In this document: one piece after another, positions 1 through 12,432 of the stretch
How the letters are laid out: each line of letters starts with the position of its first letter
How positions within the stretch are numbered: the first letter of the stretch is position 1
Assembly (NCBI GenBank): GCA_029817715.1
Contig: JARUPY010000473.1
Span: forward strand, 7,254,001 to 7,318,000
Reading direction: 5' to 3'
Source: Melastoma dodecandrum
Lineage: Eukaryota > Streptophyta > Magnoliopsida > Myrtales > Melastomataceae
DNA length: 64,000 bases
The notes under the pieces: generated by a model
The model's input: the letters and a program-made list of their open reading frames with translations, nothing else
What the model was told of the DNA's origin: nothing
The model's database searches: none
Program-made: the position numbers and the translations under genes

Positions 1-493
1 AGCAAGTGTTAGACTTCTATACCCCACTCAAAAGAAAACCTTTTCTTCTCTCCAGTTTTGAGAAGTCCAAATTACGAACAAGGCATGTGACATTTGGAAC
101 TAACAGGAATGCACAGAGAATGACAAACTTAGCTAATCAGCCAACTTAAAACGTACATCCATAATTGCAAGTTTCAGCATCATCACGCTTATTGTAGTTT
201 TGTATGTACTACTCAGAAAACAAACACAATTCACTAGTTGAAACGTGTTAGCAATATAACTGATGGCATTGGGAATGACCTGCCAATATTTTTTTCTCAC
301 CAAAAGGTAGCAGTTGACAAGTTTGGAAGTAAAGGAAAGAGGACAATTTAACAAAACATGGAAATGCAACGTCATATATTGGAAGCGTTAAAGATAAATC
401 CCACCAAAGATAGTACACCGTGATAAGAAATATTTCCAAAACATAACTAATGTATTCATCAACAATTTGTAAGCTTCTAGACTCCCAACAAAC

Positions 494-1754
494 CTTTGGT
501 GTGTCCTTGGATTTATCAATGCATAGTTCACAGCCAAAATAAGATCTGAGTTGGCATTGTCAAGACCATCATTGAGAACTCCAACAGATGGACTAGTCAA
601 ATATCTCTTGGGATTTAACTCTTCTGAATAGTTGAATTGTGGATTGCAAGCATGGTATGTCTCCACGATATCAGTGCTCAGTTTCGTCACTGACTGCAAG
701 AAAGAAAAGGGTTTAAATGTGCCCCAAGGTCAAGTAAAATTCTTAATTAATTTAAACATCAAAGAAAATGAGTCATACATATTCATATTCCATTTTAGGT
801 AAGATGACAGGTCTTCTCTTCACTAGAAACGTTTCAGTTAAGAAGACAAGGACCCAAAGGTAGTAAAAACGAGAAGCATGGGCCAGTCATTTACTATTTC
901 TAAACACAAGACCTGTAAGGCTAGAGAATTTTACAAAAACATACTTTCTGATTCCGTACCAAAATAAGCTTTTTAACGTCATTTTATCATGATTAAAACA
1001 CTTCTCTTTTTGAAAATCACACCTTTTCAAATAATTACATGCAGCTTTACACCTAGGCTATCACCTTGTGCTACTGCTGCATTGTGTGCCCTTGTAGAAG
1101 GCGCACACCTGACACAGAGCTGTGACTTGAGGTTGATTAGGTGATAGGTGCTTGCATTGCCTTGCAGTCAAGTTGAAAAGTGCAAGCAAGGCCTTTGTGG
1201 GTAAAAAATCACATTGGGTCCTCGACTCGCATAGCCTGAGCGCTATAGCGCATAAGGCGAGCGTCATTGACTACATTTCCACGACAATCAAAACTACCAA
1301 TAGAATCATTAGAGGAAATTTTATCACACAGTGGGCGACTCCGGCATCATCATGACTACTGTTATAGCACTATCATCATAAATTTGTAGTTTAATTGGGG
1401 TCAGTTGCCATGCAAATTTTCTACCTAAGAGGGCTTGAAAATGGAAGGCGGGTATGAAACTAAAACGCCAAAGGCCTAACCACATCAATCGCAATAGGGA
1501 GAGGGAGACCAGATATACAGGCAGAGAAACTGCAGGTTGACAAAAACTCAATAGAAAACCCTTACAGCTCTTCTATTGACGGAACGTGAGCTGGGCAGGG
1601 GAGTAGAGAATCCGAGTTGTGATATGGATCCAGAATTGTAAGGTTTGAAGGCGAGCTGCCTGGGCTGCCACCCCATCGGCGATGCAGACGCACCTGGGGA
1701 GAAGGGTTGACGTGCCGAGGCTGAGGCGTCATGGCTAGGTGAAACTTCATCCAT
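494..1754 (-). CDS. YAK1: YAK1-like dual-specificity kinase, N-terminal exons (partial gene)
   Basis: Two exons are visible on the minus strand. Exon 1 runs from the ATG at 1754 to 1566 (63 codons, Ser/Pro-rich, with a WQPRQLAF motif). It is followed by a GTAAG donor at 1565. Exon 2 runs from 693 to 494, after a pyrimidine-rich TTGCAG acceptor. It encodes TDIVETY, YSEELNPKRYLTSPSVGVLN and NSDLILAVNYALIN, which I recognise as the conserved segment just before the kinase domain of plant YAK1/DYRK-family kinases. It ends at a GTTTGT donor. Both exons join in phase 0 with no stop. The 872-bp intron holds nothing convincing. The kinase domain must lie beyond the left edge of the window. YAK1 kinases act in TOR and stress signalling (family knowledge). 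No damage is seen in the visible part, so this is probably a functional host gene. Confidence 0.85.
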
Positions 1755-2420
1755 GGCATCATGCCTAGGACCGTCGTCCGATCACGTCTCCGCCCATCCC
1801 TCTTGATCAATCGACTGTTGCTTTGCTTCGGATTTCAACAGGAAAGCCCTGCCGATTGCAATCCCATACCCCACCCCAGATTAAACACCACCCAACCATC
1901 AATCGAACACGCGGCGGGGGGGACGACAATGCCAAGGTTTTATTAAAAAAAAAAAAACCTTTTACTTTTCCCTTTTTCTTTGTGGCTTCATCCAAACGAC
2001 GACACCCCGAGAAAAAATGCCAACTATTCTCAATCCAAATAAGAAGCTCTGCTCGCAAAAGGAAGAACCGGCCGAGTGAAGGAGGAGAGCTGAAGCTGGA
2101 GCTGGAGCTGAGCAAAGTGTCCACCGCTTTTCCCCTCCCACACACCCACCAATGGTCCTCTCGGATTAACCTATGGAAGAAAATTTAGGGGAAATGGGGG
2201 AGTGGCGAGATTTTCTTCTTCATCTCGTTCGTAATCTTAAGAGACACGGCTCAAGAATAGGAGTCCGTCGGAGGATCACATTTCTTTTCGGCCCAGAGAC
2301 AGACTATCTCTGTCATGCTTTAGGGCTTGCTTTCATGCATGCACAGTCTGGGCTTCGGCCCATTGTTAATTGGCATAACTGAGCTAAGGACAAAGGTTTT
2401 AGGAAGTATATAAATATGTA
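1755..2420 (-). promoter_or_regulatory. Probable 5' UTR and promoter of the YAK1-like gene
   Basis: This is the DNA upstream of the minus-strand start codon. It contains a poly(A)/polypyrimidine tract near 1945-1990 and a GC-richer block at 1755-1930. It also has two GGCCCA (site II/TCP-type) motifs, at 2290-2295 and inside the perfect inverted repeat TGGGCTTCGGCCCA at 2349-2362. GGCCCA elements are typical of promoters of broadly expressed plant genes. The transcription start is not defined by sequence alone. Confidence 0.45.
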
Positions 2421-4100
2421 CTAGCCCCAACTACGGCTAAAAGAGTCGAGTCGACTGATTAGGTATATTCACTGAATCGAAACTTGGTATATTCAAAATG
2501 GAATCGAAGAAATTTTTTAATTATTTATCGAACTGATAATTTGGGTTAATCGACCGAATTTTAAAAAAATGCAAAATATTGATTTATGGCCTAACTTTGA
2601 GCCAACTTTATGTTTTGTTATTAATTTAATTTGTTATATAATTTTGTTACCAACTTTTGTTTCTATTTTGATTTTGGCCAATCTTGAATTTTATAGTGCG
2701 AAAGCCAAACATGCCTTAATACACTTTTTTCATTTATTGACTAAATAAATAAAAAATTGGTCAGATCAAGTGAGTTGGAAGCAAAAGTTGGACGATAGTT
2801 GCTGATGCTGTCAAAAATACGTAAAATTGATGAAGGTCAAATGATTGCTCTATTGGGAGGTCATTGTTATGGGTAAAGTGTATTATGAGGTGAATGAATG
2901 AGAGGTTAGATTTCTACTATTATAAGACATAAGTGACAATATTAAGGCCTTGTTTGGCTTTCACTAGAAAATGACCTAAGAAAATCTGTTTATGATCCGC
3001 TCAAAAACCTCTTTTTTGTAATTCCTATAATGCAATTGGAGCTTACCAGCAGCACGAAAATGAGGTGATGCGCCGAAGAATTCAAATGATATCTTATCGA
3101 CCAAACTCGTCCATTCATTGTTGCCGATATAGAGACAATAATGGAACAGAATGGAAGAAAAGTAATGAAACCTGCGATGGCTACTGAATAACCTCTTTTG
3201 CCTTTCAACATAATAAAGCCTTTGACTGAGCAGTTTTTGGATATCAAACGGACCTCCCCAGAAGGTAATTTACCGCCCTTGTCCCTTTCATTTCTCCATT
3301 CCGCCTCCCTCTTTGCTTTGTGCTAAATCCCTTTTTGAAGAAGAATAGTTATCTTTGCTCTTTCTTGCACAGCTGGCCGAATTCGACATTCGGTATTCGC
3401 CACAAAAGTTCGTCAACCCCTCGTATTAAGCTTTTTCTGGTTTGGATGTATCCGCTAATGCGTCTTAATATGAAAGTAAAAGTTGGTGACAAAATCATAT
3501 AACAAACTAAAATAATGACAAATAGAAAGTTGGCTTTTGCCTAAAAAGGATAATTGGTTGTCACTATTAATTTACTGATTATTAAATATGAACATATTTA
3601 CAAAAATAAGAAAAAAATATATTAAATTGAAACAATTATTTTTGTAATATTTGAAATACCACGAAGAAACAAAATATGCCAAATAGAATAGTCTTCCAAC
3701 ATTTGATGTAAATTTAATATGTTTCACAATAATTATGAATACATCTCGGAATATTTGAAGCTTGTTTTTGCTAATTCCAGCTAAATTAGTTGCGAAATAT
3801 GAAAATTGTACAAATATATATATATGAATTAGACAAACAATATCGAAGATAAAATAGTAAAATATAGCTAACAAAAACAACAAATGTTACATATCTATCT
3901 CAAATTTTCCACTTGTTTAAGAGTAAATGAACTCCTACAAGAATCAAGAACCCATCCGCTAATATTGCACATTAACACGGAAGCAACAATCAAAGGCTCA
4001 ATAGCCAAGATATCTCAAGTAATAAAGTCGTAGATTCGTCATGTCTTTTGTGTTGTAAACATGTTATGTCTTAACAAGTCATGTTTTGAATCTTAAAAGT
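2421..4100. other. AT-rich intergenic DNA, no gene recognised
   Basis: This stretch is strongly AT-rich with only short, unconvincing open frames. No domain, tRNA, LTR end or target-site duplication could be recognised. It probably consists of intergenic DNA and old, eroded repeats. Confidence 0.5.
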
Positions 4101-6300
4101 TGTTGGATCATTCAGGTACACTAAGAGGGGGGCGAATTAGTGATTGTAACTTTTTCACCCTTTTTCCGTGTAAGCGGAAGCGTACTGTATTACAACAGAG
4201 CGTTTATCAGATTATGAGATATGCTTCGCTGTAAGCGTTACGATTTGGTTGAGTAGGTTTTCTTATGAGTGTTTGTGCGATCGTAATGGACATAATAGTT
4301 TATAGTGGTTCGACCTTAATTGACCTACGTTTACTTTCCACCAACGAGGTAATTCCACCATATAATATAATGGGTGCAAAATGCCCTTGCACTAGGCTTT
4401 TAGTTTCCCACAAGAATCCTTGAATAAATTAGAGATCCCTCAGGGATAACGATTAGCTCCTCACTCAGTGGACACCTTCTCGTTTCCAGCAGATGGATGC
4501 TCATGTTCAGCAGTTGATAGCTTAATGGATTCTCACGCAACACGTTCTCGCTTTATTATAAACATGTCTATCAAAGCACAAAGACAACGTTCTAATATAA
4601 ATCCTCACAAAATTATTCCTTATAGTGATAGAATGACTTCTCAGGGAGCAGTCCGTTTCTGATTCACAGCAGGGAAATGCTTCAGCACTTAATTACACAG
4701 CAGATGATTTCCACAAAGCTTTGATCTCCTTTTGATGAGAACATGTCTATAAACACGAGAGAACCACAAAGAGAGTCTCTTAGAATAGAAATGAACACAA
4801 AAGGAAGGGTTAGTTCATCACACAGTGGAACCTGACTTCTCACGCAGCGAAATCGAGGTATCCATCCTACACACAGTTCGTACGTGTACGGTTCCCACAA
4901 CTGTGACTCATTGCACTGCACACCTTGTGCCTCAGATTGAATTTTCAACTCCGGCGGCTCCCACGCAATCTACTCTACTGTTTCTCTGTAACAGGAGGTC
5001 GAGACTTCTGCACAGCACCCCTGTGCTCGGGAGAACCTCTTTCCACTCCGGCGGCGTTCCTAACTCCCGCTCTACCTACAGGCACGAGACTTCTGGTGCA
5101 CACCCGCAAGTGCGTCTAACTATTCAAAATCCGTAGGTTCGAGACTTCCCTGCGAAAAGACACGACAAGAAACGATTCTTGCCGATGGGTCAGCAACTGG
5201 TTACTATAATCAGAATAGGTATTCACTTAGCTTCCCTTAGACGATTCGCCAGCCGCTTGTTGAACGCACCGATGACACACTGTCCATCTCACGACGACTA
5301 AGGTAGCACACAACCCTTGGCACTCCCGCACATAGTTGCGAAAGGTAAGAAACATACGATCAGTTAGTACCTTCTGTTCTCCGTCGATCACACGGCTCAC
5401 ATAGATCCTCAAAACTTCATACAGAACACTCAGGCTTTGGACAACCACACTTCCCTTGATTAATCGAACAGATCACACAGGCTTTGGACAACCACACTTC
5501 CCTTGATTAATCTATCTCATCCGAATGAGATTTCTTTCCATGTTTTATAAATTAACCGACCTAATGATAATCTTATCATATCAGTTATTAAAATCAAATA
5601 ATAATCAAGATTATTTGATTTGACAATTTGTCTCTTTGCAGTGTAACGTTGCGGCAGTTGATCAGAATAAGATATTTTGTTTCCAAATATTAACTTGAAA
5701 AGCTAATATTATAATACTGAGTTGCATAAACGTATGATTTGGAATGTGCAATTCAAACTCAACATCTAGCCATATATTATGAATTAATTTAAAATATAAA
5801 ATAAATAGGAAATATTTATTTCCATATATTTAATGAACAAGCATAACAAGATAGTAGCAACTTACTGTTCACGCTAGCTGTGGCTCAACAACACTTTGCT
5901 CAAGCTCATCACTAAAGATAAGCTTGCTTCTTATGAATCAAGTTAATCAAAAGGATTTTGATTAACTTCCATAATTAAAGGTTTTAGAACCATAATTATG
6001 GTAAGATATATTCTAAATTAAATTAGGATATTTAGAATATCCAGATAATGATTGAACATCGAATTAATCTGAACAATTCGAAATATCAATTAATTTCAAT
6101 AGTTTATTCTGAAAAATTAATTATTTCCACGTTTACAAAAGGACAGATGCAGTATTACAACGACATCTTACTTTAATGCAACATCACATTCCTCATGCTC
6201 ATCATCAAAAACAAGCGAAGTATTACAACAACACAGTGCTATGATTATATAACATAGCTTCTCAAGCTCTTCATCAAAATCAATGTTAACAAAAACGACA
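4101..6300. repeat. Unclassified repeat-like DNA with a 47-bp tandem duplication
   Basis: The stretch opens with TGTTGGATCATTCAGG and a purine run (AGAGGGGGGCGAATTAG), a texture seen in plant LTR elements, but no matching end or coding remnant was found. Phrases such as GTATTACAAC recur near 4187, 6152 and 6219. A segment of about 37 bp starting CAGGCTTTGGACAACC occurs at 5431-5467 and again at 5478-5514, so the tandem unit is 47 bp. It could be a degraded LTR or a non-autonomous repeat; the class is not established. Confidence 0.3.
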
Positions 6301-7456
6301 TAAAGTCGGTTTATGAAATTGTGAAATGTGAAACCTAAGTCCAAATTATAAGAATATAATATAAAAAACTAAATATATAATTGAAATACATTTAATAATC
6401 ACAAAGAAAATCATCAAAAAACATAATTCTCCAACTAGAAAATCAAATAACAAAACTAAATCTCTCCATCTATATTTAGTTAAATCATTAAATCATGTCA
6501 TTGAAAATACTACCAAAAATTAACAAGTTTACTCAAATATTAGCAAAGTACATATTTAATAATAATTTAGAATTAACTTATTTACTAATTCAGTTTCCTA
6601 CACATAAAAGATTCAATATAAAATAAAAAATAGTTTAGGTAAGTTATTAAATTATATTATTTTCATTTGCATATTATCTCTACTCGTTTAAGTGAAAGAC
6701 ACGTTGAATTCGTTCTAAATTTTATATATTTTAACGTATTAATACTTCAAATTTACAACACTAATCTCAAGTTATTCGTAAAAAATGGGCTACCTAACAT
6801 ATAAAAAAAAAACATGGGCGACCTTTATAGTTAAGCTCCCACTATTTTAGAACATTAAAGTCATCCTTATCATCTCGTGATGACTCTAGAAACTACAAAT
6901 CAAGTTCCGGCTTCTAATCAAACTTGTTTCCATTCTTTAGTCGTTGATTTTAATCAAGTAACTTATAATATTCTTTTTTCTGCTTGCAATTGATTCGTAC
7001 CACGAAATGAGTGTTTGACTGATTAATCATAGTTGAATTGTCTCTTTTAAGGCGGAATAATATTCTTGTACTTATTAAAAGTAAATCTCAAAATTTATCG
7101 TTACTCTCAAAGAATTTATTACCTTTTTAACTCCTTAAATATCATAGGAAGACACTTCAATTGTCGTAAATTTCTCATGATGATCAAGTGCAGTTGGAAA
7201 AAACTAAATACTGAGTTTATTCATTCTTTATATATTTTCACAATATTTGTCAAGTATTCTTCATCATTACACTCATTTCACAATGTTTTCATTCTCTCTG
7301 ATTCCTTTCCATGATTACATTGAGTAGGTCAATAATCTTCATGTAAATTGTACTGAAAGTAAAGTCAAACAACCCTGAAATGCCTAGCATGGCAAAATAA
7401 AAAATTGTAACATTTCAATCATTTTTCTCACAATATCCCAATTTACATACCCTTTT
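6301..7456. other. AT-rich spacer, no gene recognised
   Basis: Very AT-rich DNA with short open frames lacking recognisable domains. It lies directly left of the first LTR. I see no target-site duplication linking this flank to the far side of the neighbouring element. Confidence 0.5.
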
Positions 7457-7795
7457 TGAATTCCCCAAAATCAACTTTCAGGAAATATTCTTCTAAAAAA
7501 TGATTCACGTAGACATTTTAAGTATTATTAAGCTTGAGAATTTTTTTAATGTCAAACAATTTCTTTTTTTTTTAAGACCGAGCTTAAATAAAATCGGACA
7601 TCAAAAACTCACGATAAAGGCCTCCCTTTTCTTTGTCATGCAATTTAGTAATCCCTAATTCCCGAATCTTAACGAATCTCTATAATTTTTCTAACTTGAA
7701 CTTAAAATAAGTTAGTGGCGACTCCGTTATTTTCAAAATCGTCAAGGGAGGATATCCATTTTAAATGGAACCGGAAACGGGATCCACCCGCGACA
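7457..7795 (+). repeat. 5' LTR of the non-autonomous Tat-like element
   Basis: It matches 15225-15572 almost throughout, from CCCCAAAATCAACTTT to the CGACA end. The right copy has a few differences and an insertion of about 13 bp. The start was placed at TG upstream of the shared block. At about 340 bp it is short for this lineage, so the true LTR may be truncated or longer than the aligned part. Confidence 0.65.
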
Positions 7796-7799
7796 GATT

Positions 7800-7817
7800 T
7801 GGCGACTCCGTTGGGGA
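7800..7817 (+). other. Primer-binding site, tRNA-Arg type
   Basis: TGGCGACTCCGTTGGGGA starts with the TGG that pairs with a tRNA CCA end and lies four bases after the LTR. The same core occurs at 47140 in the Ogre-like element of this window. Confidence 0.75.
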
Positions 7818-8266
7818 ACTTGGGTAATTTTCTAGAGAATTCGGGTCGAAAAATCGATTTCAAAATTGGGGGGCAGCCGAGCTTTGTGTGGAGTGTGTTT
7901 GCGTTTTACTTTTCCGATTGTCTCTGCTAGGCATATAGTGAGTCCTCCTAAAACCAAGGGACACCTAAGTTTAGGGGTATACCTACCATATGAGAGAGGT
8001 TGTCTACTCTTTACCTGCGGCATATTTCAACTCACCCTTTTGTCCGAAGGTGAGTCAAAAGCCAGTCCAGATAGGCATGTGTTTGAAAGCCATACAAACT
8101 GTTATGCCTCTAACAATATATTTCTGTGCATGCATTATTTGATATCACATGATCGATATTTTTCAATGCTTGATTTTTCCTGTTACATGAGGCTTTATCC
8201 CGGGCGCCATACGATTAGTTCGGGTATACTATATGCCGACGGGTATTGGCCGTTTGCCTCTACCTT

Positions 8267-8340
8267 TAGGTGGGTACCCACCTATTTACCACCTGACGAA
8301 TATCCGAGTTCTTTCATTTAAAATGAACCCAAACTCGGAT
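8267..8340. other. Palindrome and hairpin in the element leader
   Basis: At 8267-8284 there is a perfect 18-bp palindrome, TAGGTGGGTACCCACCTA. At 8302-8340 ATCCGAGTT pairs with AACTCGGAT, enclosing the inner pair TTCATTT/AAATGAA. Both lie in the untranslated leader about 0.5 kb after the PBS. Such structure could serve packaging or dimerisation of the element RNA, but that is inference. Confidence 0.6.
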
Positions 8341-8349
8341 TTCTCCGTT

Positions 8350-10340
8350 TACGGTTAAAGAACGGGTCAAAGCCACATCCAAGACGGTAGATAGAAAATC
8401 TCATACTTATCTACATTTTTTTGTCCATATGGTCTGAATTGATGCTTCTTGTTATATTAACCACCATTTTTCTCTTACTTTCAATTTCGCTAACATGCCT
8501 TTTGTTCAACGAGCGAATATAAGGGAAGTGATTTCTACACCGAGTTTCCTTTTCATGCTCGCTTTTTGTGACTTATGCTTGCATATTTTCGAACTTGATC
8601 ATTCTACATACATTCAAAACTTTCAAGTCATGATGTTTTAGAAAAATGCCTACTCATATGCATAACATTGATGCATGTCTAAAAAAAAAAAAGAACTTTC
8701 CAGACCTTTACGACGATACACATAGATTTTCAATAGACTTTAAATTCATATTTTTCGTCATTTTACCATCACCTGGCTTCGACAATTTTTCTTAAAAGAA
8801 AAAACTTCGCCTTATTTTTTTAAAGTAAAAGGGCATATAAGTGTTCATTGAGCGTTGACACAAATCTTGCATCCACAAACATAACTTTCTTGTCCAGTCT
8901 AATACATGATTTTTGTTTTTGTTTGAGGTGCCCCGTATCTATCAAAGTTGGACTACTCATCAGTCTTGGATATCCTCTCTCCCCAAAGAGTTCAAATGTG
9001 CAACAACATCATTCCAGCTCGACTTTGTCACACACATTTCATTTCCAATTTATTGTTTAAGGCAGACGAACATCCCCTCTTCCAACGAGGCATACAATGA
9101 ACATTCAATTAAACCGAATGTTAAAGTCCAAGAAGCAAAACTCATTCAACTAGTTTCATATTATCACCATCCACAACACCAATGCTAGGTCTACAATCAC
9201 CATCAGCATCCGAAGAATAAACTGGGAAAGATTGTCACCAAGCAATGAAAATTACATCGTGGAGTTTGTTCAACACCAATGTCAAAGAAATACAACAAAG
9301 CATATTCTCCCAACCATCGAACTAAGAAAAGGAGAGCATGACCCCAATCAATCCAAAACTAGGGCAACATTAATCTCAAAGCATATACTGGGGCAAGCTT
9401 CATCCCATGGGAATCAACATGCCTTTAAGAGTGCAAGTTCAAAGGAAGTATCATTCTAATCCTTAACATTCAAAATTGAACATTGATTACGTTTGTTTTC
9501 TCTTCTTACAGGTATTAGAATCGGGGCAATTCAATGACAGTTCGCCAATGGATCACCGTTACTCACGCTTGCGGCCATGCCTACAAGGACTTCCATTTCT
9601 CTTTTCAATCACTTTAAAATCAAAGAATAATGCATATTTCAATTTTTTTACACAGGTTCAGTTTCACTATAACATTGATTGGGACCTCAGACTATGATAA
9701 ACTCATCATAAGGGGGTGACATTCCAATTTTCTTTCAGATAACCTCATTGTCAAACATTCATGCTATTCTTTGATGTTTCTTTGTAGAATCTCCGGATTC
9801 TTAAATTAGAACAAGCGCATCAAGCTTTGAAACTACTAAAAGTTCAAGCTCATCAACTTACTAAGCTGGGGCAGCGCATCCATGTCAAGTCAATCACGAA
9901 ATCCTCTCATCTACCAAAAGACAACACACTTCAACTGAGGCAACTCTTTCCGAACGGGTCTATGAAGCACAAACAGTTTTATCAATCAAGTAACAATCCA
10001 CTGAACATCAGATGAATGTCAAGAGCTTTCCACAAAAGTCACTGCACATCAACTGCATGTCAAGAGCTTTCCACAAAATTTACGTCGATGCATGCAAGCC
10101 TAGTGACACGATTCTAAAGAAGATTCTTTCGAATGTTAAGGATTCCCGAGGAAAGTTCTTCCGCAACTACGATAGTCCTTATGCGGTCAAGCAAATATCC
10201 GCAAGAGTGCTCTCACCCTATTAAAGATGGACGGAGTTGTTCCATCCCAGTCGGTCGATTTGTTTCAGGATCGATGAACTATAAAAATCAACCTAGAAGA
10301 CTCAACCTATGGGGCTGGCAACCCATGTCGAATAAACGGT
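8350..10340 (+). other. Non-coding interior of the Tat-like element, left part
   Basis: Only short open frames without recognisable domains are present. The box (A)CTGGGGCAA or a close variant recurs near 9363, 9524 and 9868. It often follows a pyrimidine tract ending in CAG, as in the cleaner repeats just to the right. I see no gag remnant. Confidence 0.45.
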
Positions 10341-10660
10341 GAAAGCAAGTATCGTTCTAATTTAAATCACAATAAATTAGAAACTAATCAATGTTATCTT
10401 TCTTTGCAGATACTTTAACTGGGGCAAGAACCAATCGCCTCGGGTAACCAGTAAAGGAAGTATCGTTCCAGCTCATATATTACAAAATCAAAAACTAATC
10501 AACGTTTTATTTCTTTTGCAGAGGCTTTTACTGGGGCAACGAACACGCGTCGTCAGGGAACCGGTAAAGAAAAGTATCGTTCCAAGTTTAAAATTTTTCT
10601 TACATTGAACTTGATTGTATATCATCTTTTTCCCTTTGGGGCATCAAGTCGAGGCGAACA
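10340..10660 (+). repeat. Degenerate ~112-bp tandem repeat with ACTGGGGCAA box
   Basis: AAGTATCGTTC occurs at 10347, 10458 and 10572 (spacings 111 and 114). Each of the first two is followed by an AT-rich spacer, a pyrimidine tract ending TTTGCAGA and an ACTGGGGCAA box. A more diverged unit precedes it near 9440-9530, so the array was probably longer. Confidence 0.6.
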
Positions 10661-12040
10661 TCATAGGTAAAATTATCATTTCATAAAACATGTGTTTTGT
10701 TTATTTGTCATGCATTCTCACTAAACGATTTTATTCAAAACTTTAAAACACCTTCCCTAGTGGAACACTTGTGTGCTAAAGATAGAAAGGCTAGCCTATC
10801 CCCAATCACATACCCTTTTCGAGAGTTGAGTGCAAACACTTGTGAGAAATTCAGACATGATAGCATCAGAGTGGGAAGGAAATCCTTTTGACGGAAAATG
10901 CTCTAGCTAGGATGACATTGAGCATTCTTTCTTATCCCCAAACACTTTACCATTGCTAGCCATTCCTAGCCAAAGAGGATATTTTTCAAAAATATAATGA
11001 TCCTTTCAAGTCAAGGAATTGCTTCACATCAAAGTAAAAGGAGTTCTATAGTCTAGATTTCCGAATAAGACTCAGATGGAGATGCGCTACTTCCTCAAGT
11101 TTGAGTGTGAAGTACATCCCTATGGATCTCGCAAGTCGACACAATACTCTACAATCTTTCAATCATTCGAATGCATCCATAAACAATTCCAGAGAACCGA
11201 GTCTGTTGAATATTCCAAAAAAAAAAAGAATTTGAAATGAGACAGGGGCAAGCAAGCAAAAAAAAGAAAAAGAGAGCCCTTCAATATCATTAAAAAAAAG
11301 CGAATTTTGACACAAGGGCCAAAAGACAGTCGCAAAAGCAAAGTGTCAAGAAAAATGGACGAAAGTTTTAGAATCCTAATCCCGATTTGCCAATCTGGGC
11401 AATTAAATTCAAAAGCCTCGTTTCCCTTGGGAAAAGATAGAGAAAATTATTCTTCTACGACATTTCTCCACGAACTCACTCTTTCATATGCCATCATACC
11501 CTTGAGTATTGTGTCGATGAGCGAGCCCACATTGGGAAAACCACTCTTAAAGGTTACGTCCTTGCATTTTGAGTCTTCTTCGATGAGATTCTTTGACTTG
11601 CTTTCTTTCTTAAAGATTAAGCTTTTTATAAATATGGTCTTACACCAAACCTACATTACAACCAAAATCAAAGTCTCTTTCGACTAGCCTCTGAGCATTC
11701 ATTTCAAAGGAATCGAACTTCCCACTCTGATAATGTAGAAACATGTTTTGAGTGAGCCTCGAGAGATGTAAGAAAGACCTTTCTTTATTCTCTATCGAAT
11801 GAGTGTTTCTATTCTTGAAAAAAGAAAAAAAAAAGAAAATTTTGTGCATGCATATAGAGCATCTTGCCTTCATATCATCCACAGTCAGAAATTCGGCAAG
11901 TCACATGAGAGATGCAAATAATCTCAATCATACTTCATGATTTCAAAACACAAGCCTTTATGCTAAGGTATGATACTCTTCACTACAATTAAGCACTTTT
12001 GTGGTGTGATAGTACTTCAAAGTCAAGTTATCCATTTCTC
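10661..12040 (+). other. Non-coding interior of the Tat-like element, middle part
   Basis: AT-rich DNA with purine runs near 11217-11275 and short open frames only. One frame of 126 codons at 11307-11687 has no domain I recognise and is probably chance. Nothing else supportable was seen. Confidence 0.4.
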
Positions 12041-12432
12041 AATTTTGCTCGGTAAAGCACGGACAAGCGCAATACCATCTGGCTAAGCGCGAACAAACGT
12101 TATGCCACTCGACTGAGCGTTTACAAACAAACGCGACGTTATTTCCAATTCGGTACAGCGCGAACAAACGCAATACCATCTGGCTAAGCGTTTACGAACA
12201 AACGCGACGCCACTCGACTGAGCGTTTACTAAAAAACGCAACGTCATTTCAAGTTGGTTAAACATTTACTGACAAATGCGACACCATTCAGCAGAGCGCG
12301 AACAAACGCAATACCATCTGGCTAAGTGTTTACGAACAAACGCGACGCCACTCGACCGAGCATTTATTAACAAACGCAACGTCATTTCAAGTTGGTTAAG
12401 CATTTACTGACAAATGCGACACCATACGGTAA
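12041..12432. repeat. Higher-order repeat, ~138-bp unit
   Basis: A block beginning AGCGCGAACAAACGCAATAC occurs at 12157 and 12295. The two 138-bp units are nearly alike and are each made of three or four related sub-units containing a (C)AAACGCGAC core. The DNA at 12041-12156 is a more diverged version. It is contiguous with, and related to, the 39-bp array on the right. Confidence 0.7.

Noticed and set aside
1061..1355. Open frames on both strands within the YAK1-like intron
   Set aside because: They have no domain, overlap each other on opposite strands and lie in an intron whose flanking exons join in phase.
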